NCBI GenBank assembly: GCA_029718625.1 | Contig: CM056397.1 | Location: 3,868,590 to 3,932,589, forward strand | Direction of reading: 5' to 3' | Length of the DNA stretch: 64,000 bases | Origin: Synaphobranchus kaupii | Lineage: Eukaryota > Chordata > Actinopteri > Anguilliformes > Synaphobranchidae | Part shown: piece after piece, positions 10,429 to 22,510 of the stretch | Layout: the number at the start of each line of letters is the position of its first letter | Numbering within the stretch: the stretch's first letter is position 1 | Made by a program: the position numbers and the translations under genes | Notes under the pieces: generated by a model | What the model saw: the letters and a program-made list of their open reading frames with translations, nothing else | The model's database searches: none | What the model was told of the DNA's origin: nothing

Positions 10429-11878
10429 ACGTAAGCAATAATCAACGACGAGGTGTGCATTACATGGTTTTAACCGCACGACGTTGAGGCGAAGAACCAC
10501 CCGACGCGAAGCGGAGTGCGGTTAAAACCGTGTAATGCACACCTCAGAGTTGATTATTGCGCTTATACCATGGTTACCAACAATGATTATATATAGTTAC
10601 TTTTATATTTATAGATTTTTATCGATTTAATCAGCTGAAATTTAAATATACTTCCGCAGCTCTTTGGGCTTGTTGTTTTTGTGTTGTCATGCAAAACAGC
10701 TGGTTGGTAGTTCTAATTGAACAGAAAACATCTCGTTGCTAATTCTATTTCTCGTTACTAGTTCTATTTCAGTGCGTTGCTATGCAAACCCTCTCGTCGT
10801 TAGTTCTGAAAATAACTGATTCTATCGGGGGGAAAAATTGTTCCTTCTCGGTTATAACGTACAATTGGCACCAATTTTGGTTATTTTTGTCATTACATTA
10901 TTTAAGAAAATTGTATGAAACCATAACTCAATCAGATTCAACATTACCTCCCTCTCTCTGTCTTGCTTTTTAAAAATGGTTTGGTCACGCAGTGTGTAGC
11001 AGATTCGCATCATGATGTCCTATGGGACCATCTAAAAAATACTACGGAGTTTGTTAGATGTAACTTATCGAAGAATTTTCGCTGGATAAAAAGTTTTCTA
11101 CATATAGCCTATAGGCTACAGATTAACATGCTTTGTGAAGTAGCCTAGCTTGCATTCACAAGCAGTCAGCGTGTTGCCGACGTCAATTTACATGCAAATT
11201 CCTACTATGATAAATTCGTATTTCCAACTGAATAAATACTGCACTTCTAACCACAAAAATGTTTTGCTAGATTGCAGTAGTTGTAACTAAGATATCTGCC
11301 GAATACAAACTTTTTTAAATCTGTAGATTAATGTTGTTTACCAATTTTTATAAATCAGATGTATGCTGTTGCTGTGGCAACGTTAACTTCTACCTTAGAG
11401 ACGGATTTATGGCTCGCAGTAAAAAAAAAAAGATTAGGCTACGCATTGCATATAAACACCATGCGCTTTGCTATCTCTGATAATGTAACTATGGCTAGCT
11501 ATATAGCCATATATAGCCACGTATTGCATTTGCATTATCTTAAAAACAATGACAAAAGTTTATCGTAGCACGAGGCGAAGTAGCCGTCTGCCGTAGGCTA
11601 CAGTAACGTTAGTCACTGAGGAAAATAAAGTAGGTAGGCTACATTCATTTACTTTATTAATTCACTTTATTTATTCCACTTATTTTCTAGAAAGTATTGG
11701 ACTCTGAATTGACCGGTCATGTTTGCCATTCCCAGGTTGTGTAGTACTAACTGGCCAGGCAGGCAGCGCATTAATTTAGAACTGTGATTAAACTTGTGAC
11801 CCAGATGACTGACCGGTTATACAGAATAACGACCAGTCATTGACCAATCAGAATCGAGTACTCACCCATACCATGGTA
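10429..11878. mobile_element. Extra element in left palindrome arm, with hairpin
   Basis: The right arm reads straight through GTCTCCATGTAGACTTGG, while the left arm is interrupted at that point by about 1.45 kb. The insert opens with an imperfect hairpin (10432-10562) whose halves share AGGTGTGCATTACA and GGTTTTAACCGCAC. TATACCATGGT at about 10564 and its reverse complement at about 11868 look like terminal inverted repeats. TA is present at both junctions. I cannot classify it. Confidence 0.6.
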
Positions 11879-12185
11879 TAAACTTGGTTAATTAATTTAC
11901 ATGCTTCTTCATGATCCATAGTTCAGGTGGTGCTGTTCATTGTATTCCATTAGACATTAAATACAGCTCATCTACAAACTCTTTTAATGTAATTGTGGGC
12001 TATCGCTAATAGGAGAAATGTCATCATTCTCGTCAGCAGAGGGCGTTATGGTTATGCGAATGTCTGCATGCATTTATTTGGAATGCATGTACTATTCTGT
12101 ATGCATGTCTCTCTCGATGTCATTATCTTCATGCATTGTTCATCATTAGTTAGCTACCAAAAATAAGTGATATCTGAAGAAAAAT

Positions 12186-13340
12186 GTCTCCGATGTAAAA
12201 AAAAGCTTACTCACGCATAGCCTACATAGCGCTGTCTATAAGTCCTTAATTCAAACTTGCAAAAACTAGGCCTGCCTTTAAAAGTATTGATATCAAAATG
12301 TGGCCAAGTTACAACTAACAATATTGCCTATCGTAGCTCACACTAAATAAACTAGCTCTATTCCAAAGCAATGCTATCCAAAATTTCCTAAATTATTTAA
12401 TGCAACTTGGCCCTGTGTTTCTTCATCTTACCATCTCAAGAGAATGTGGTCAATGAAACTGTATGTTCCACATCAAACTGCAAAATGAAAATAATTTATA
12501 GTGGCAACACATCTGATTCAGATGTGTTGCACTTAGAAATTAAACAGAAAAATGACTACAGTATAGGGCATGTTTCCACTGCTTTGGTCTATGAAAAGCA
12601 CAGAATGAATAAAATGTATTATTATTATTATTATTATGATTTATTTATTTGGAATATTTGGATTTCTATCAAAACCTGTGTGGTCCTACAGAGCATAGAT
12701 ACCCTTGTGTTCACAAAATTCTGTTCGCAAATATAACTATTATTATGTTAAGAAAATTAGTACTATTACTTATTTTCCATCATCTGACCCACAAACATGT
12801 CTGCATACGTTTGTAAAAATGCTATATGTACGCTATTTTAAAAATATTACTTATTTTTATCTGCATTTATTTATTCATCCCCCCTTTCTCTATTGTACAT
12901 CATGTTTCTTGATATAAATGTCTGCTTGTGAATAGTAAATAAATCTGTAGCAGCAGTTAACATTTTAAAACCTGTACAACAAAGTATAACCATATCCTTT
13001 CTGGAGTGTAATTATTCATCAACTGTTAAAAACATTATTGAAATCATATGTTGTTCCATGAGGCATAATCTCTTCATATGCTAAGATGAAGAAACACAGG
13101 GCCAAGTTGCATTAAATAATTTAGGAAAGTTTAGATAGCATTGCTTTGGAATAGAGCTAGTTTATTTAGTGTGAGCTACGATAGGCAATATTGTTAGTTG
13201 TAACTTGGCCACATTTTGATATCAATACTTTTAAAGGCAGGCCTAGTTTTTGCAAGTTGGAATTAAGGACTTATAGACAGCGCTATTTAGGCTATGCGTG
13301 AGTAACTTGGCTTTTTTTTTAACGTCTGAGACGTTTTTGT
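12186..13340 (+). mobile_element. Small inverted-repeat element E, copy 1
   Basis: A 1.15-kb unit has inverted ends of about 230-250 bp: 12186-12430 (ACTCACGCATAGCCTACATA ... TTGGCCCTGTGTTTCTTCAT) matches the reverse complement of 13080-13330. The centre holds an (ATT)n tract and non-coding AT-rich sequence. The same design occurs reversed at 14292-15510 and, diverged, at 25905-31310, so E is a discrete mobile or foldback-like family without coding capacity here. Confidence 0.65.
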
Positions 13341-14291
13341 TCAGATTATATATACTGTATGTAACTATTCTGAAATAAATGTATTCTGTTGCAAACATCT
13401 GAATGATACAGTTTCTTCAATTCAAACTTTAAAACATGGATGTGCAGGGAATATATTTTGAGATATTGACATTTAAATAAACCTAGTAGAAACCAGGTGG
13501 ACATTGCCTCTGGAGGGCCAAAGTAAATAGAGTTAATCGTGACCGTCCAATCATTTACTAGAAATAGGCCTACTGTAGTTATATTTTTTGTTCAAAGTTG
13601 AACTGAAAGTTTGCCAACCAGCATGATTAGCCCGCCGTTTTCGTAAACAGCCAGGGAGGAGTCAATTATTGAAACCTCAAAGATGATAGGCTCAGAGACA
13701 GTTCAATCATAGTAGTACTGGAGGTGATTGTATTTTGTGCAAACAGTTTTAGAATATCAAATTAAAATTATATATAAATTTAAATTAAAACATAATACAT
13801 CTGAATTAGTCTACTGTTTTATTGAAATTACATATTTTTCCCACATGGATAAAGGACTAGAATGTAGCCAATCATTAGACACACCTCTTCAGACTCCACC
13901 TTGACTGATATTCTAACCTAGGACCTCATGGTACTAGTTCCCTGTGTTTTCTTGCCTGTTTGTTATAGTTTAAAATAGTATTTAGAATAGAAGTGTAGTA
14001 TAGCTGATTTACCCACAGCTTACTGTGAACTACAGTCAACGTACATTACTAGGGATAGCTGCTGCATTATGAGAAGGATGTGCTTTGTCTTGTCTGTTCT
14101 GTAGTGACCTTGATGACGTCTCTGTATGCACTTATTGTACGTCGCTTTGGATAAAAGCGTCTGCTAAATGAATGTAATGTAATGTAATTAGACAGTTCTG
14201 TCAGGGGGGCACCAGCAGTCTGGTGGGCAGGCCTTGCACCCCAAGGCCAGCCCCTGACGCCAACCCTGGCCTGTTGTATGCTCGCAATGCT
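13341..14291. other. Loop of the palindrome
   Basis: Sequence between the arms, with no inverted partner. It contains an L2 3' tail at 13882-14186. The remaining bases show no gene. Confidence 0.6.
13882..14186 (+). mobile_element. L2 LINE 3' tail (5'-truncated insertion)
   Basis: It starts CACCTCTTCAGACTCCACCT (compare 56489) and runs to the L2 3' end GCTTTGGATAAAAGCGTCTG followed by TAATG repeats. A perfect 8-bp duplication ATTAGACA lies at 13874-13881 and 14187-14194, showing target-primed insertion of only the last 305 bp. The same tail is at 62690-62985, 63056-63345 and, reversed, at 20363-20520. Confidence 0.9.
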
Positions 14292-16722
14292 ATAGTCTTT
14301 ATCAGATCAAAAACGTCTACAATGTAAAAAAAAGCCAAGTTACTCACGCATAGCCTACATAGCGCTGTCTATAAGTCCTTAATTCCAACTTGCAAAAACT
14401 AGGCCTGCCTTTAAAAGTCTTGATATCAAAATGTGGCCAAGTTACAACTAACAATATTGCCTATCGTAGCTCACACTAAATAAACTAGCTCTTTTTTTTC
14501 CAAAGCAATGCTATCCAAACTTTCCTAAATGATTTAATGCAACTTGGCCCTGTGTTTCTTCATCTTTGCATGTGAAGAGATTGTGCCTCATGGAACAACA
14601 TATGATTTCAATGAATTTTTTAAACAATTGATGAATAATTACACTCCAGAAAGGATATGGTTGTACTTTGTTGGCAAGTTTACTTTAGAAAATGTACAGG
14701 TTTTAAAATGTTAACTGCTGCTACAGAATTCTTTACAATTCACAAACACATTTATATCAAGAAACATCATGTATAATAGAGAAAGGGGTGATGAATAAAT
14801 AAATGCAGATAAAAATTAGTAATATTTTTACCTAGAAAATAGCGTACATATAGCATTTTTACAAACGTATCCAGACATGTGTGTGGGTCAGATGGTGGCA
14901 AATAAGTAATAGTACCAATTTTTTTTAACATAATAGTATTTATGATATTTGCAAACAGAATTTTGTGAACACAAGGATATCTATGCTCTGTAGGACCACA
15001 CAGGTTTTGATAGAAATCCAAATACATAATATAAATACATAATAATAATAATACATTTTATTCATTCTGTGCTTTTCATAGACCCAAAGCAGTGGATGCA
15101 GACAATTGTTCAAACATGCCCTATAGTGTAGTAATTTTTCTGTTTAATTTCTAAGTGCAACACATCTGAATCAGTATTTCCACTATAAATATTTTCATTT
15201 TGCAGTTTGATGTGGCACATACAGTTTCATTGACCACATTCTCTTGAGATGGTAAGATGAAGAAACACAGGGCCAAGTTGCATTAAATAATTTAGGAAAG
15301 TTTGGATAGCATTACTTTGGAATAGAGCTAGTTTATTTAGTGTGAGCTACGATAGGCAATATTGTTAGTTGTAACTTGGCCACATTTTGATATCAAGACT
15401 TTTAAAGGCAGGCCTAGTTTTTGCAAGTTGGAATTAAGGACTTATAGACAGCGCTATGTAGGCTATGCGTGAGTAACTTGCCTTTTTTTTTTACATCGTA
15501 GACATTTTTGATCTGATATCACTTATTTTTTATAGCTAACTAATGATGAATAATGCATGAAGATAAACATGGAGAGAGACATGCATTCCAAAGAAATGCA
15601 TGCAGACATTTGCGTAACCATAACGCCCTCTATTGACAAGAATGAGAACAGTTATCCTATTACAGACAGCACACAATTACATTAAAAGAGTTTGTAGATG
15701 AGCAGTATTGTGTAATGAAATACAATGAACAGCACCACCTGAGCTATGGATCATGAAGAAGCATGTAAATTAATGAACCAAGTCTACATGGAGACATGCA
15801 TGCACAATGGGCTAGACGCAAACACATTCTAGCTGAAAGACATACAGCCTAAATAGCTAGTACAGCCTAAATAGTTTGCATCAGTAAAATATGGAAATAC
15901 AGTTTTAAAATAGGGCTATTAGTATTCTATAGAAAATGAAATACATTTAACGTTAGGCTATTCAACACTGGATTGCCGGATGCGTAACTCTTCCATGTGT
16001 GGGCTACGAGCTAGCGAGCGAGTGAGTTCATTCGCAGATATTCCTTTGCAGTTTTCCCGGTAGTGTAGAACGTTCCCTGCGGGAAATGTTTTGGTACCGG
16101 ACAGCTAGGTTTAGTTGAGTTTTCTGTAGTGCAATGAATGTAGGCTATAAGGCATGTTGATTCGCTTCGTAGTAGCCTAGCTTGTATCTGCTTCCTGACT
16201 AGAAGCAGACTGACGTTTCTCTGGCAACAGTGAAACGTTGGCTAACAAGCTTAATTGGACAACGCATATTTCCCAGGAATCTTAGCCAGAAAGAAAACAA
16301 TAGATACTACTAAGAAAGTACATACCAGAGATTATTCTTCTTATTATTATTATAATTAAAAGTGTTTGCAGTAAGCTACATTATCTGCAGAGTAGCGTAG
16401 ACTAGAGCCACATTCAGAGGCTATTGTTTTTTTTTCTTTTTAAGTGACTAACCATGAATGAGATATGTTTGGGGTATTGGTGGTTTATAAATCTGATCTC
16501 TTGAAGGATTGCAGCTGAAATGAGGCTATTAATTCTTAATGCAGGCTATTATCGTAAATTCTTAATTTTCCTAGTATTTAATTTTATGGTGACTTTGTGT
16601 TATATGTGAAAAGGATAAAGTGAACAGAGCTGAAGTGAAGAAATGAATGAATAAAGAAATGTTGGCCGAGGCAAGGGTACGTTGAGGTTCGGTTTCCACA
16701 GTCAGTCAGTCATGACCACAAG
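14292..16722 (-). repeat. Right arm of the 6.8-kb imperfect palindrome
   Basis: Reverse complement of 9938-13340 without the 1.45-kb extra insert. It ends outside with GGTTTCCACAGTCAGTCAGT. It contains element E in reverse (14292-15510), bounded by the two copies of the 250-bp unit at about 14310-14560 and 15250-15500. Small indels and substitutions throughout mean the arms have not been kept identical by recent gene conversion. Confidence 0.88.
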
Positions 16723-16911
16723 AGCAGAGCTTAACACCCTCCCCAAACCAGGCAAGAGCGAGCGTCAAGTGAAACGTTGAACAGTTAATATTGGAAACCT
16801 CTTTTGCCTTTGCAATAAAAATATGTCAATGTGTTAATGTGAAAATAATAACAGTCTAATAAATAAAAAGTACTTAACAGTTGCACATTGTTTTTGTGGA
16901 AAATAATCATG

Positions 16912-16984
16912 TGCCCTGCTGGGCTCGAAACCACAATCCTCTGTGTGAGAGACAACACCTCTATCCATTAGGCCACAGTAACGT
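16912..16984 (-). pseudogene. tRNA-Arg-like sequence
   Basis: On the minus strand TGGCCTAATGGATAGAG (A-box/D-arm) is followed at tRNA spacing by GGATTGTGGTTTCGAGCCC (variable loop, T-arm, B-box), resembling a tRNA-Arg body. The acceptor stem and anticodon stem do not pair properly, so it is a decayed tRNA or SINE head and not a working tRNA. Confidence 0.45.
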
Positions 16985-19661
16985 CTTGGAAAGCATGAAG
17001 CCATTAGCTGTATTAACATTAAAAACCATTAGTATGAAGCGTTTTTATTGGGCGATAAGCTTGATGAGCAGGTATACGGACCATCCCTCAAAGAATAATT
17101 CTCCCCATTGGATAACATCGCGACGGAGGCAGGCAATTTGGCAGGAAAAATGGGAAGAAGCGGAAGAGGAAGGAGAAAAACAGCAAAATAACCCAAGTTT
17201 GGGGCTTTATTGTGTGGATGTGTGAAGTTGTATCTGAATGCTGTGTGGTTACATGAGGTCAGAACATACAGAAGTTAATGTTTTTAAGGGCTGAGAGTCT
17301 ATGCTCATTGTGGTTACTTCTGTAGGAAACCCTGAAAAGTGCCAAACTCTCGGTGCTGTATAGGTATGGGGCATGCCCCACCAAGCCGTAACTTGGCGGA
17401 TGGCATACCTGCCATCCCAATTTAGTCCACTCTGTAGCAGTTTTTGCAACTGTGAGGGCATAAACCCATCACTGGCACTTTCCGCGAATTGCCCCCCGTC
17501 CATTGATGTTTAAATTCTTAAATGCATTTTTTGCACAGTTTAAACGTTTAGTGTTTTTACGAGTTTTGCCCATCCCTAGTTAAATGTGTGTTTACCATAT
17601 TTAACGTCATATAAAATTTGACTTTATTTAATTCCGAAAAATAGTAGCCTACTGGGAGCAATAATTAAGGTATGGGTATAATTAAATAAGTTCATAGCCT
17701 ACAACTGATTAATAGGCGTAGTCTAAAGTGCTTGCTTACAATCGTAATTATTACTTTTGCATTGTGTACTTCAAAGGCTACATTTAGTCTTGTGATTTAA
17801 CAGAAAATAAAAATAAATTCTTATTCTAATTGACTAATTCATTTTTTTTAATGAATGCCGTACTTGTGGTCCTGAGCAGGTGTAAATTTTGTTCCAGGGC
17901 CTCTGCAATGCCGATGCGGAAGTGGATTCTGGATACACACAGCAATGAAAACAATAGTGAGATGCTGTCACTTAGACAGAACAACTCGCGCACGGCCTCA
18001 CACTCTGCACAATGTGTAATACGTTTTAACTTCCCTTTATACTCAGGGGGGAATACGCTCCTCTATGTTCGATCCTGAAGTTCAGGAGACAAGGCAGATG
18101 CATGCCGCTCAGCTGGAACACACTCCGGTATAGAGACATGTAACACAGCACCTGAAAAGGCAGGGATCCTTATCATCCTTATCCGCTGATCAATCGACCC
18201 ACTGCCAGATCCAACCACACCAATGGCAACTAAGATAGTTTTCACTTCCCTTAATAACAGGTGAGAGTCATCACAATCTTGATGCGAGGTTCAGAAGCCC
18301 AGGAGTCGGGGACAATCTGTGCTAGACGCTCCGGAGGCTGAAAGCTGCTTCAATTTTCGTGGAGATTACTGATGGGGAGGAGGACGGCATAGGAGGGATT
18401 CTCCACCAGAGGAGAGTCCCATACGTCCTTGTCTGTGGCTATTTATGGAAGACGGGAGACTAGGGCCAATGAATGGCCTAGAAGATGCAATTAGAGTGGC
18501 AGGAGTCCTCAAGGTAAACACAGCCCATGCGTGCTCAATACAATGTCAATACGCTGTACATGCAATACATCGCACCATAATTTCAATACCATTGTAATAC
18601 CAATGTTTATATTGTGTTGATACACAGCAAATAAGTGCAACCAAATAAAAAAAATCTAAATAGTGCAAAAAATAAGAAAGTGTTTGCCCTGTGACTTAAC
18701 AATAGTTTTTATAAATCCTAAGTATGTCTTTGGTTTTTTATGTATTGGGTCTATTTAAGGGATCACTGCAACAACTAATATAGAACTACATAACTATAGG
18801 AATGTCAAACAAGCATGATGTTGGTTTACCACAATGTGAATACATTTATTTGTGAGTTAAAGTATAAAGTACATTAAATAAGGACTTATTTTTGTCAAAA
18901 GATGAAGTTATTCCGAATACATATAAGGAATAACTTCATCTTTTGACTAAAGTAATGTTAGACAAAAGATTTTACTTGAATTGCTTGACTTAGGCTAATT
19001 ATGTATCTCAACCACAGCTAGCTCCATCTTCAGAAAGAGACTCTGGAGAATCTGGACAATCCTGCTCAGATTCAATTTGTGTGGTGCCATCTTTGATGGG
19101 CTGAAAGAGTTTCAAGATTGACTGAATAGCCAAAAGCTTACAAGTCTTTCATTTGTCAGCCTGTTGCACACTAAACAGGGACCATTTCCGCTCTGATGCA
19201 GCTGATGTTGGAGGGATCTGGAGAATAATTGAAGCAACAGGGGACATGGCTTCACACGAATGGCTCTATTTGCCAGTGCATGGCAAATAGGCGCAGTCAA
19301 TTGAGCAGTGCATGGTGCACTGGGCGTAGCTACTTAATTTCCTTATTTTGTGACCACAGGCGAGGAGCGCACAGCTCACAGCAAGCTGCGCAGGTTGAAA
19401 ATGGGTTGGTTAGGCTGAATATTTACTAGTGGGCCTCTTTCAGCTGGATTCAACCATAGCCAATCAAATGACCTCTATTCACTCCCTTTAAGAGCCGTGC
19501 GCCTTGCAACCCTGCCGACTGCCAATTTCCCACTACCACTGCAGTGGAAGACAATATATCTCTTTTGCGTTGATATTGCAAAACAATGTATACTGTCAAT
19601 GTAAGAATGCATTTGTTTTCACAGGGGAATGTTTAAAATCACAAACTAAGTAGGCCTATAC
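16985..19661. other. 2.7 kb without recognisable genes
   Basis: ORFs are short and lack domains. A perfect hairpin lies at 18894-18947. Sequence near 19440-19510 (CCAATCAAATGACC, CCCTTTAAGAGCC) has the flavour of non-autonomous DNA-transposon ends but no boundaries could be set. Confidence 0.4.
18894..18947. repeat. Perfect 21-bp hairpin
   Basis: GTCAAAAGATGAAGTTATTCC at 18894-18914 is matched exactly by its reverse complement at 18927-18947, with a 12-nt loop. It sits in AT-rich spacer. It could be the remains of a tiny MITE or a cruciform-forming site. No Pol II or Pol III signals are seen. Confidence 0.85.
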
Positions 19662-20021
19662 TTAATGGTATACTATGTAGTTTCATTGTAAACAACTCGT
19701 TCTTTATTTACATTCAAATTTTCTCCCCAAAAAACATTGTATCCTTGTGGTCTGATAAACATGTTGAATGTATTTCCTATCTCATAAGTCGTTCATAAAG
19801 TGTTTTTTTGTTCATGTTTTGAATGCTACACTGTTGACATCCCGCCTTCATTTTTAAAGCCAGAGACAGCTAAAATTGTGTAAACATCATGAATGGGCGG
19901 TTCCTGTCCATTTGATTGACATGGCCAGGCCATGTGGGCAGGCTTCCAGGTAAACTCTTATTTTAGCTTAGGCTACTTACTGTTACGTACGTGTCGTCAG
20001 TACAATTTAGACATTGACTTA

Positions 20022-20283
20022 GGGCCGAAACATACCTCACGCAAATACGTGAATGTGGCTTCGAGCTACACGAACAGTTTTTCTTTTGCCATGACATTTG
20101 TGAAAGACAAGCCAGAGCGTTGCAGCGAGGGATGCTATAGCAGGCAACAACAGTTAACAACTTTCTTGTTTGATCTGTGCTTTCCTCCGGTTTGTCTTTC
20201 ACAAATGTCATGGCAAAAGAAAAACTGTTCGCGTAGCTCGAAGCGTCCACGTTCGCGTATTTGCATGAGGTATGTTTCTGCCC
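20022..20283. mobile_element. Harbinger-type MITE, 262 bp
   Basis: Long inverted arms: 20022-20118 (GGGCCGAAACATACCTCACG) pairs with 20186-20283, with shared TTTTTCTTTTGCCATGACAT. It is flanked by TTA at 20019-20021 and 20284-20286. The 3-bp TTA duplication fits PIF/Harbinger. It inserted inside the TTAA element. Confidence 0.75.
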
Positions 20284-20362
20284 TTACTCATTAGCAAGAT
20301 GTTTTCAGCTGAGGAGGTAACAATATCTTTATAAAAATAGCGACCGTACACCTAGCTACTTT

Positions 20363-20520
20363 CCATTACATTAAATTACATTACAGTCATTTAGCAGACG
20401 CTTTTATCCAAAGCGACATACAATAAGTGCATACAGAAACGACATCAAAGTAACTCCAGAACAGATAAGACAAAGAACATCCTTCCCATACCGTAGCAGC
20501 TATCGATAGCTAAGGCTATC
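20363..20520 (-). mobile_element. L2 3' tail, reversed
   Basis: Starts with TTACATT repeats and CAGACGCTTTTATCCAAAGC, the reverse complement of the L2 tail at 14145-14186. It continues about 150 bp into the L2 3' UTR and stops. Confidence 0.8.
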
Positions 20521-20739
20521 TATTGTTGTGATGTTTGTTTATTGTTGACAATAGTCTATCATGTTTGACCAAACCTTGATCATGTAAATGGAGACTACTT
20601 TACATGCTCAAAGCAAATAAGTTAGTAATCTTAGCTATTGCTCTGTAAATTTGACCACTGTTCATTTTCATAAAATAATTAAAAGTCATAATCTTGTAAT
20701 TCTGCTCGGTTCATTCTGTAGCCATCAACATCCAGTGGT

Positions 20740-21400
20740 CGCAGCCCCAGAGTAAGGGTGAGGGGCAGTCATTTTCGTGGTGGGCGAGGCAGGGCCAGGG
20801 GAAGTGTGACCGTGACAGAGTCGACAGACTCCGGGAGGAGAAACATTGCCATCTCAATGAAGTTGAGACAGAGCTGCACTTTATCACAAAATGCAAAAAA
20901 TACAATCAAATCAGTAATAAATATTTTCCCAAAATAAATCAGAGATACCATCAATTAAAAAATTTAACAGACATCCAAAAACTCCCCATCCTCTTAGGAG
21001 GAGAGGACGTGCTGTGACCTGGCAGCACAATATATAGCCTACCTGCCTGCCATCGTCTTAGGGACAGTGAGTGACAGAAATCATTATAAACCAATTAAAA
21101 AATTTTATATTTATTATATTCACTTTATAAAATTATATGTGTCATTCTCATCATCATTATTATCATTTTCATTGATAATTATTATTTTTAATTGTACTTT
21201 ATTATTTTACATTATTGTTATTTCTAAATCCATAATCAAAGAAAAGTTCTTGTTTTCATGTATGGTTCATTCGTTTCTAGTCTTTGCTGTTTTGTATTGT
21301 TCATTGTTAGATGTATGTCTTCGACTGTTTTAATGCAGTATGCTTTGGCAATACAGATGCAATGTATTGTCATGCCAATAAAGCAAATTGAATCGAATTG
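20740..21400 (+). mobile_element. LINE 3' end with zinc-knuckle C-terminus
   Basis: An open stretch at about 20835-21017 encodes HCHLNEVETELHFITKC and ends LLGGEDVL, the C..C..VE.E.HF..KC pattern at the end of many fish LINE ORF2 proteins. It is followed by an AT-rich 3' UTR ending TGCCAATAAAGCAAATTGAA with ATCGAATTGA repeats. The copy is strongly 5' truncated. Confidence 0.7.
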
Positions 21401-21954
21401 AGTCCACTGTCAGGGAAAATATGTGTGAAACGTCACCACAATGCTTGTGTGTCGTCGTGCGTGTCTGAGAAGAACACGTGATTTTCGGGGAGCCTTTTTC
21501 TCCTACGTGCTCTATATCGCCAGTTTTCTGAAACTACATAGTATACCTTTAATCATTTGTGTTTTAGTCCTATTGTTTTTTATAGAATATTTAAGTGTAG
21601 TCTTGATGGATTGTACAAGTTGTCACTAAACTGCTATATAGAAAAATGTGTGCCTTTGTGTGGTAGCCTAGGATATTAGCCTATAATAAAACTAATAAGA
21701 AAAAAGTCCACCATATACTGAAATAGCGCATGCAGATACTAGTGCATTTGTATTTTTAAATGACCAGCAAAACAACTGTTAACAAATGATTCTACCTTCG
21801 ACATTATGCATTGATATTATGCTCAAACATTTCTACTAATCAAGTAATCAATTGCGCATTGGACAATGTCATGTGTGAATAAATGAAAATCTGAAATACA
21901 CCAATGGTGTATGTCTTTATTCATAAGCCCCACTTAGGCATTTTATATTGTGTT

Positions 21955-22510
21955 ATGGTTGAAACAGTGTTAAAACCCTTACTAACCTGATGTTAGTTTG
22001 AGGGTATGTGACGGTTGAAAGTGAAAGGTTTTTAAACGTTAGAATGGCAATGCTGCAGCTCAGTTAGACATGACATTGGAATGGCCATCTAAAATTGATG
22101 GCCAGTATATAACGTCAACTTTATGTTGAAAGGTGGTTGAAATTTAAAGTTTTTTAAACATTAAATTCACAACGTTAAAAATAGTATATTGTAATGATGC
22201 AATTTGATGGTCAATCTGTGACGTTGCATTTAAGGTACGTGAAGGTTGAAAACGTTTATTCAATGTTGTAATTTGACTGTCACCCTACAATGTTGGATTT
22301 ATGTCCCATGATAGTTGAAAATGAAAGTTTATTCAACGTTAAGATTACAATGTTGTGGCACCGTACAAAATCAAATGTCATAATAATATTTCAATTTGAC
22401 GGACAAACTCTGACATTGATTTTGCGTTCCATTATGGTTGGAAATGAAAGTTTCCTAAATGTTATAATAACATGGTTGTGGCTACGTGAGAAATAACACC
22501 CTAACCACAA
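21955..22510. repeat. Degenerate minisatellite
   Basis: Imperfect units of about 95-120 bp share motifs such as GGTTGAAA-TGAAAGTTT, TTCAACGTTA and CAATTTGA-GGTCAA (for example near 22000, 22240, 22312 and 22433). Non-coding. Confidence 0.65.

Larger units (their letters stand above)
9938..13340 (+). repeat. Left arm of a 6.8-kb imperfect palindrome
   Basis: Starting at about GACTCACTGTGGAAGCCGAA this arm is the reverse complement of 14292-16722, with scattered substitutions and small indels. Shared landmarks from the outside in are GCCTCGGCCAACATTTC, GAGTAGCGTAGACTAGAGC, ATGCATGTCTCC, the 250-bp unit at 12186-12430, AAATGTATTATTATTATTAT at about 12610, and the inverted 250-bp unit at 13080-13330. 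The left arm is about 1 kb longer than the right because it holds an extra element at about 10429-11878. No coding sequence is seen. Confidence 0.88.
19666..21548. mobile_element. TTAA-flanked composite DNA element, 1.88 kb
   Basis: GGTATACTATGTAGTTTCA at 19667-19685 has an exact inverted partner at 21529-21547. TTAA flanks both ends (19662-19665, 21549-21552). TTAA duplications are typical of piggyBac- and Kolobok-type transposons; which one is not decided. Inside lie a TTA-flanked MITE, an inverted L2 tail and a LINE 3' end, and I see no transposase, so the copy is non-autonomous. Confidence 0.7.

Noticed and set aside
17249..17503. 84-codon minus-strand ORF (SQLQKLLQSGLNWDGRYA)
   Set aside because: Looks somewhat protein-like but has no recognisable domain, splice sites or neighbours; not enough to call a gene.
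17830..18480. Possible degraded coding region on the minus strand
   Set aside because: Frames are short and interrupted, and I could not tie any to a family.
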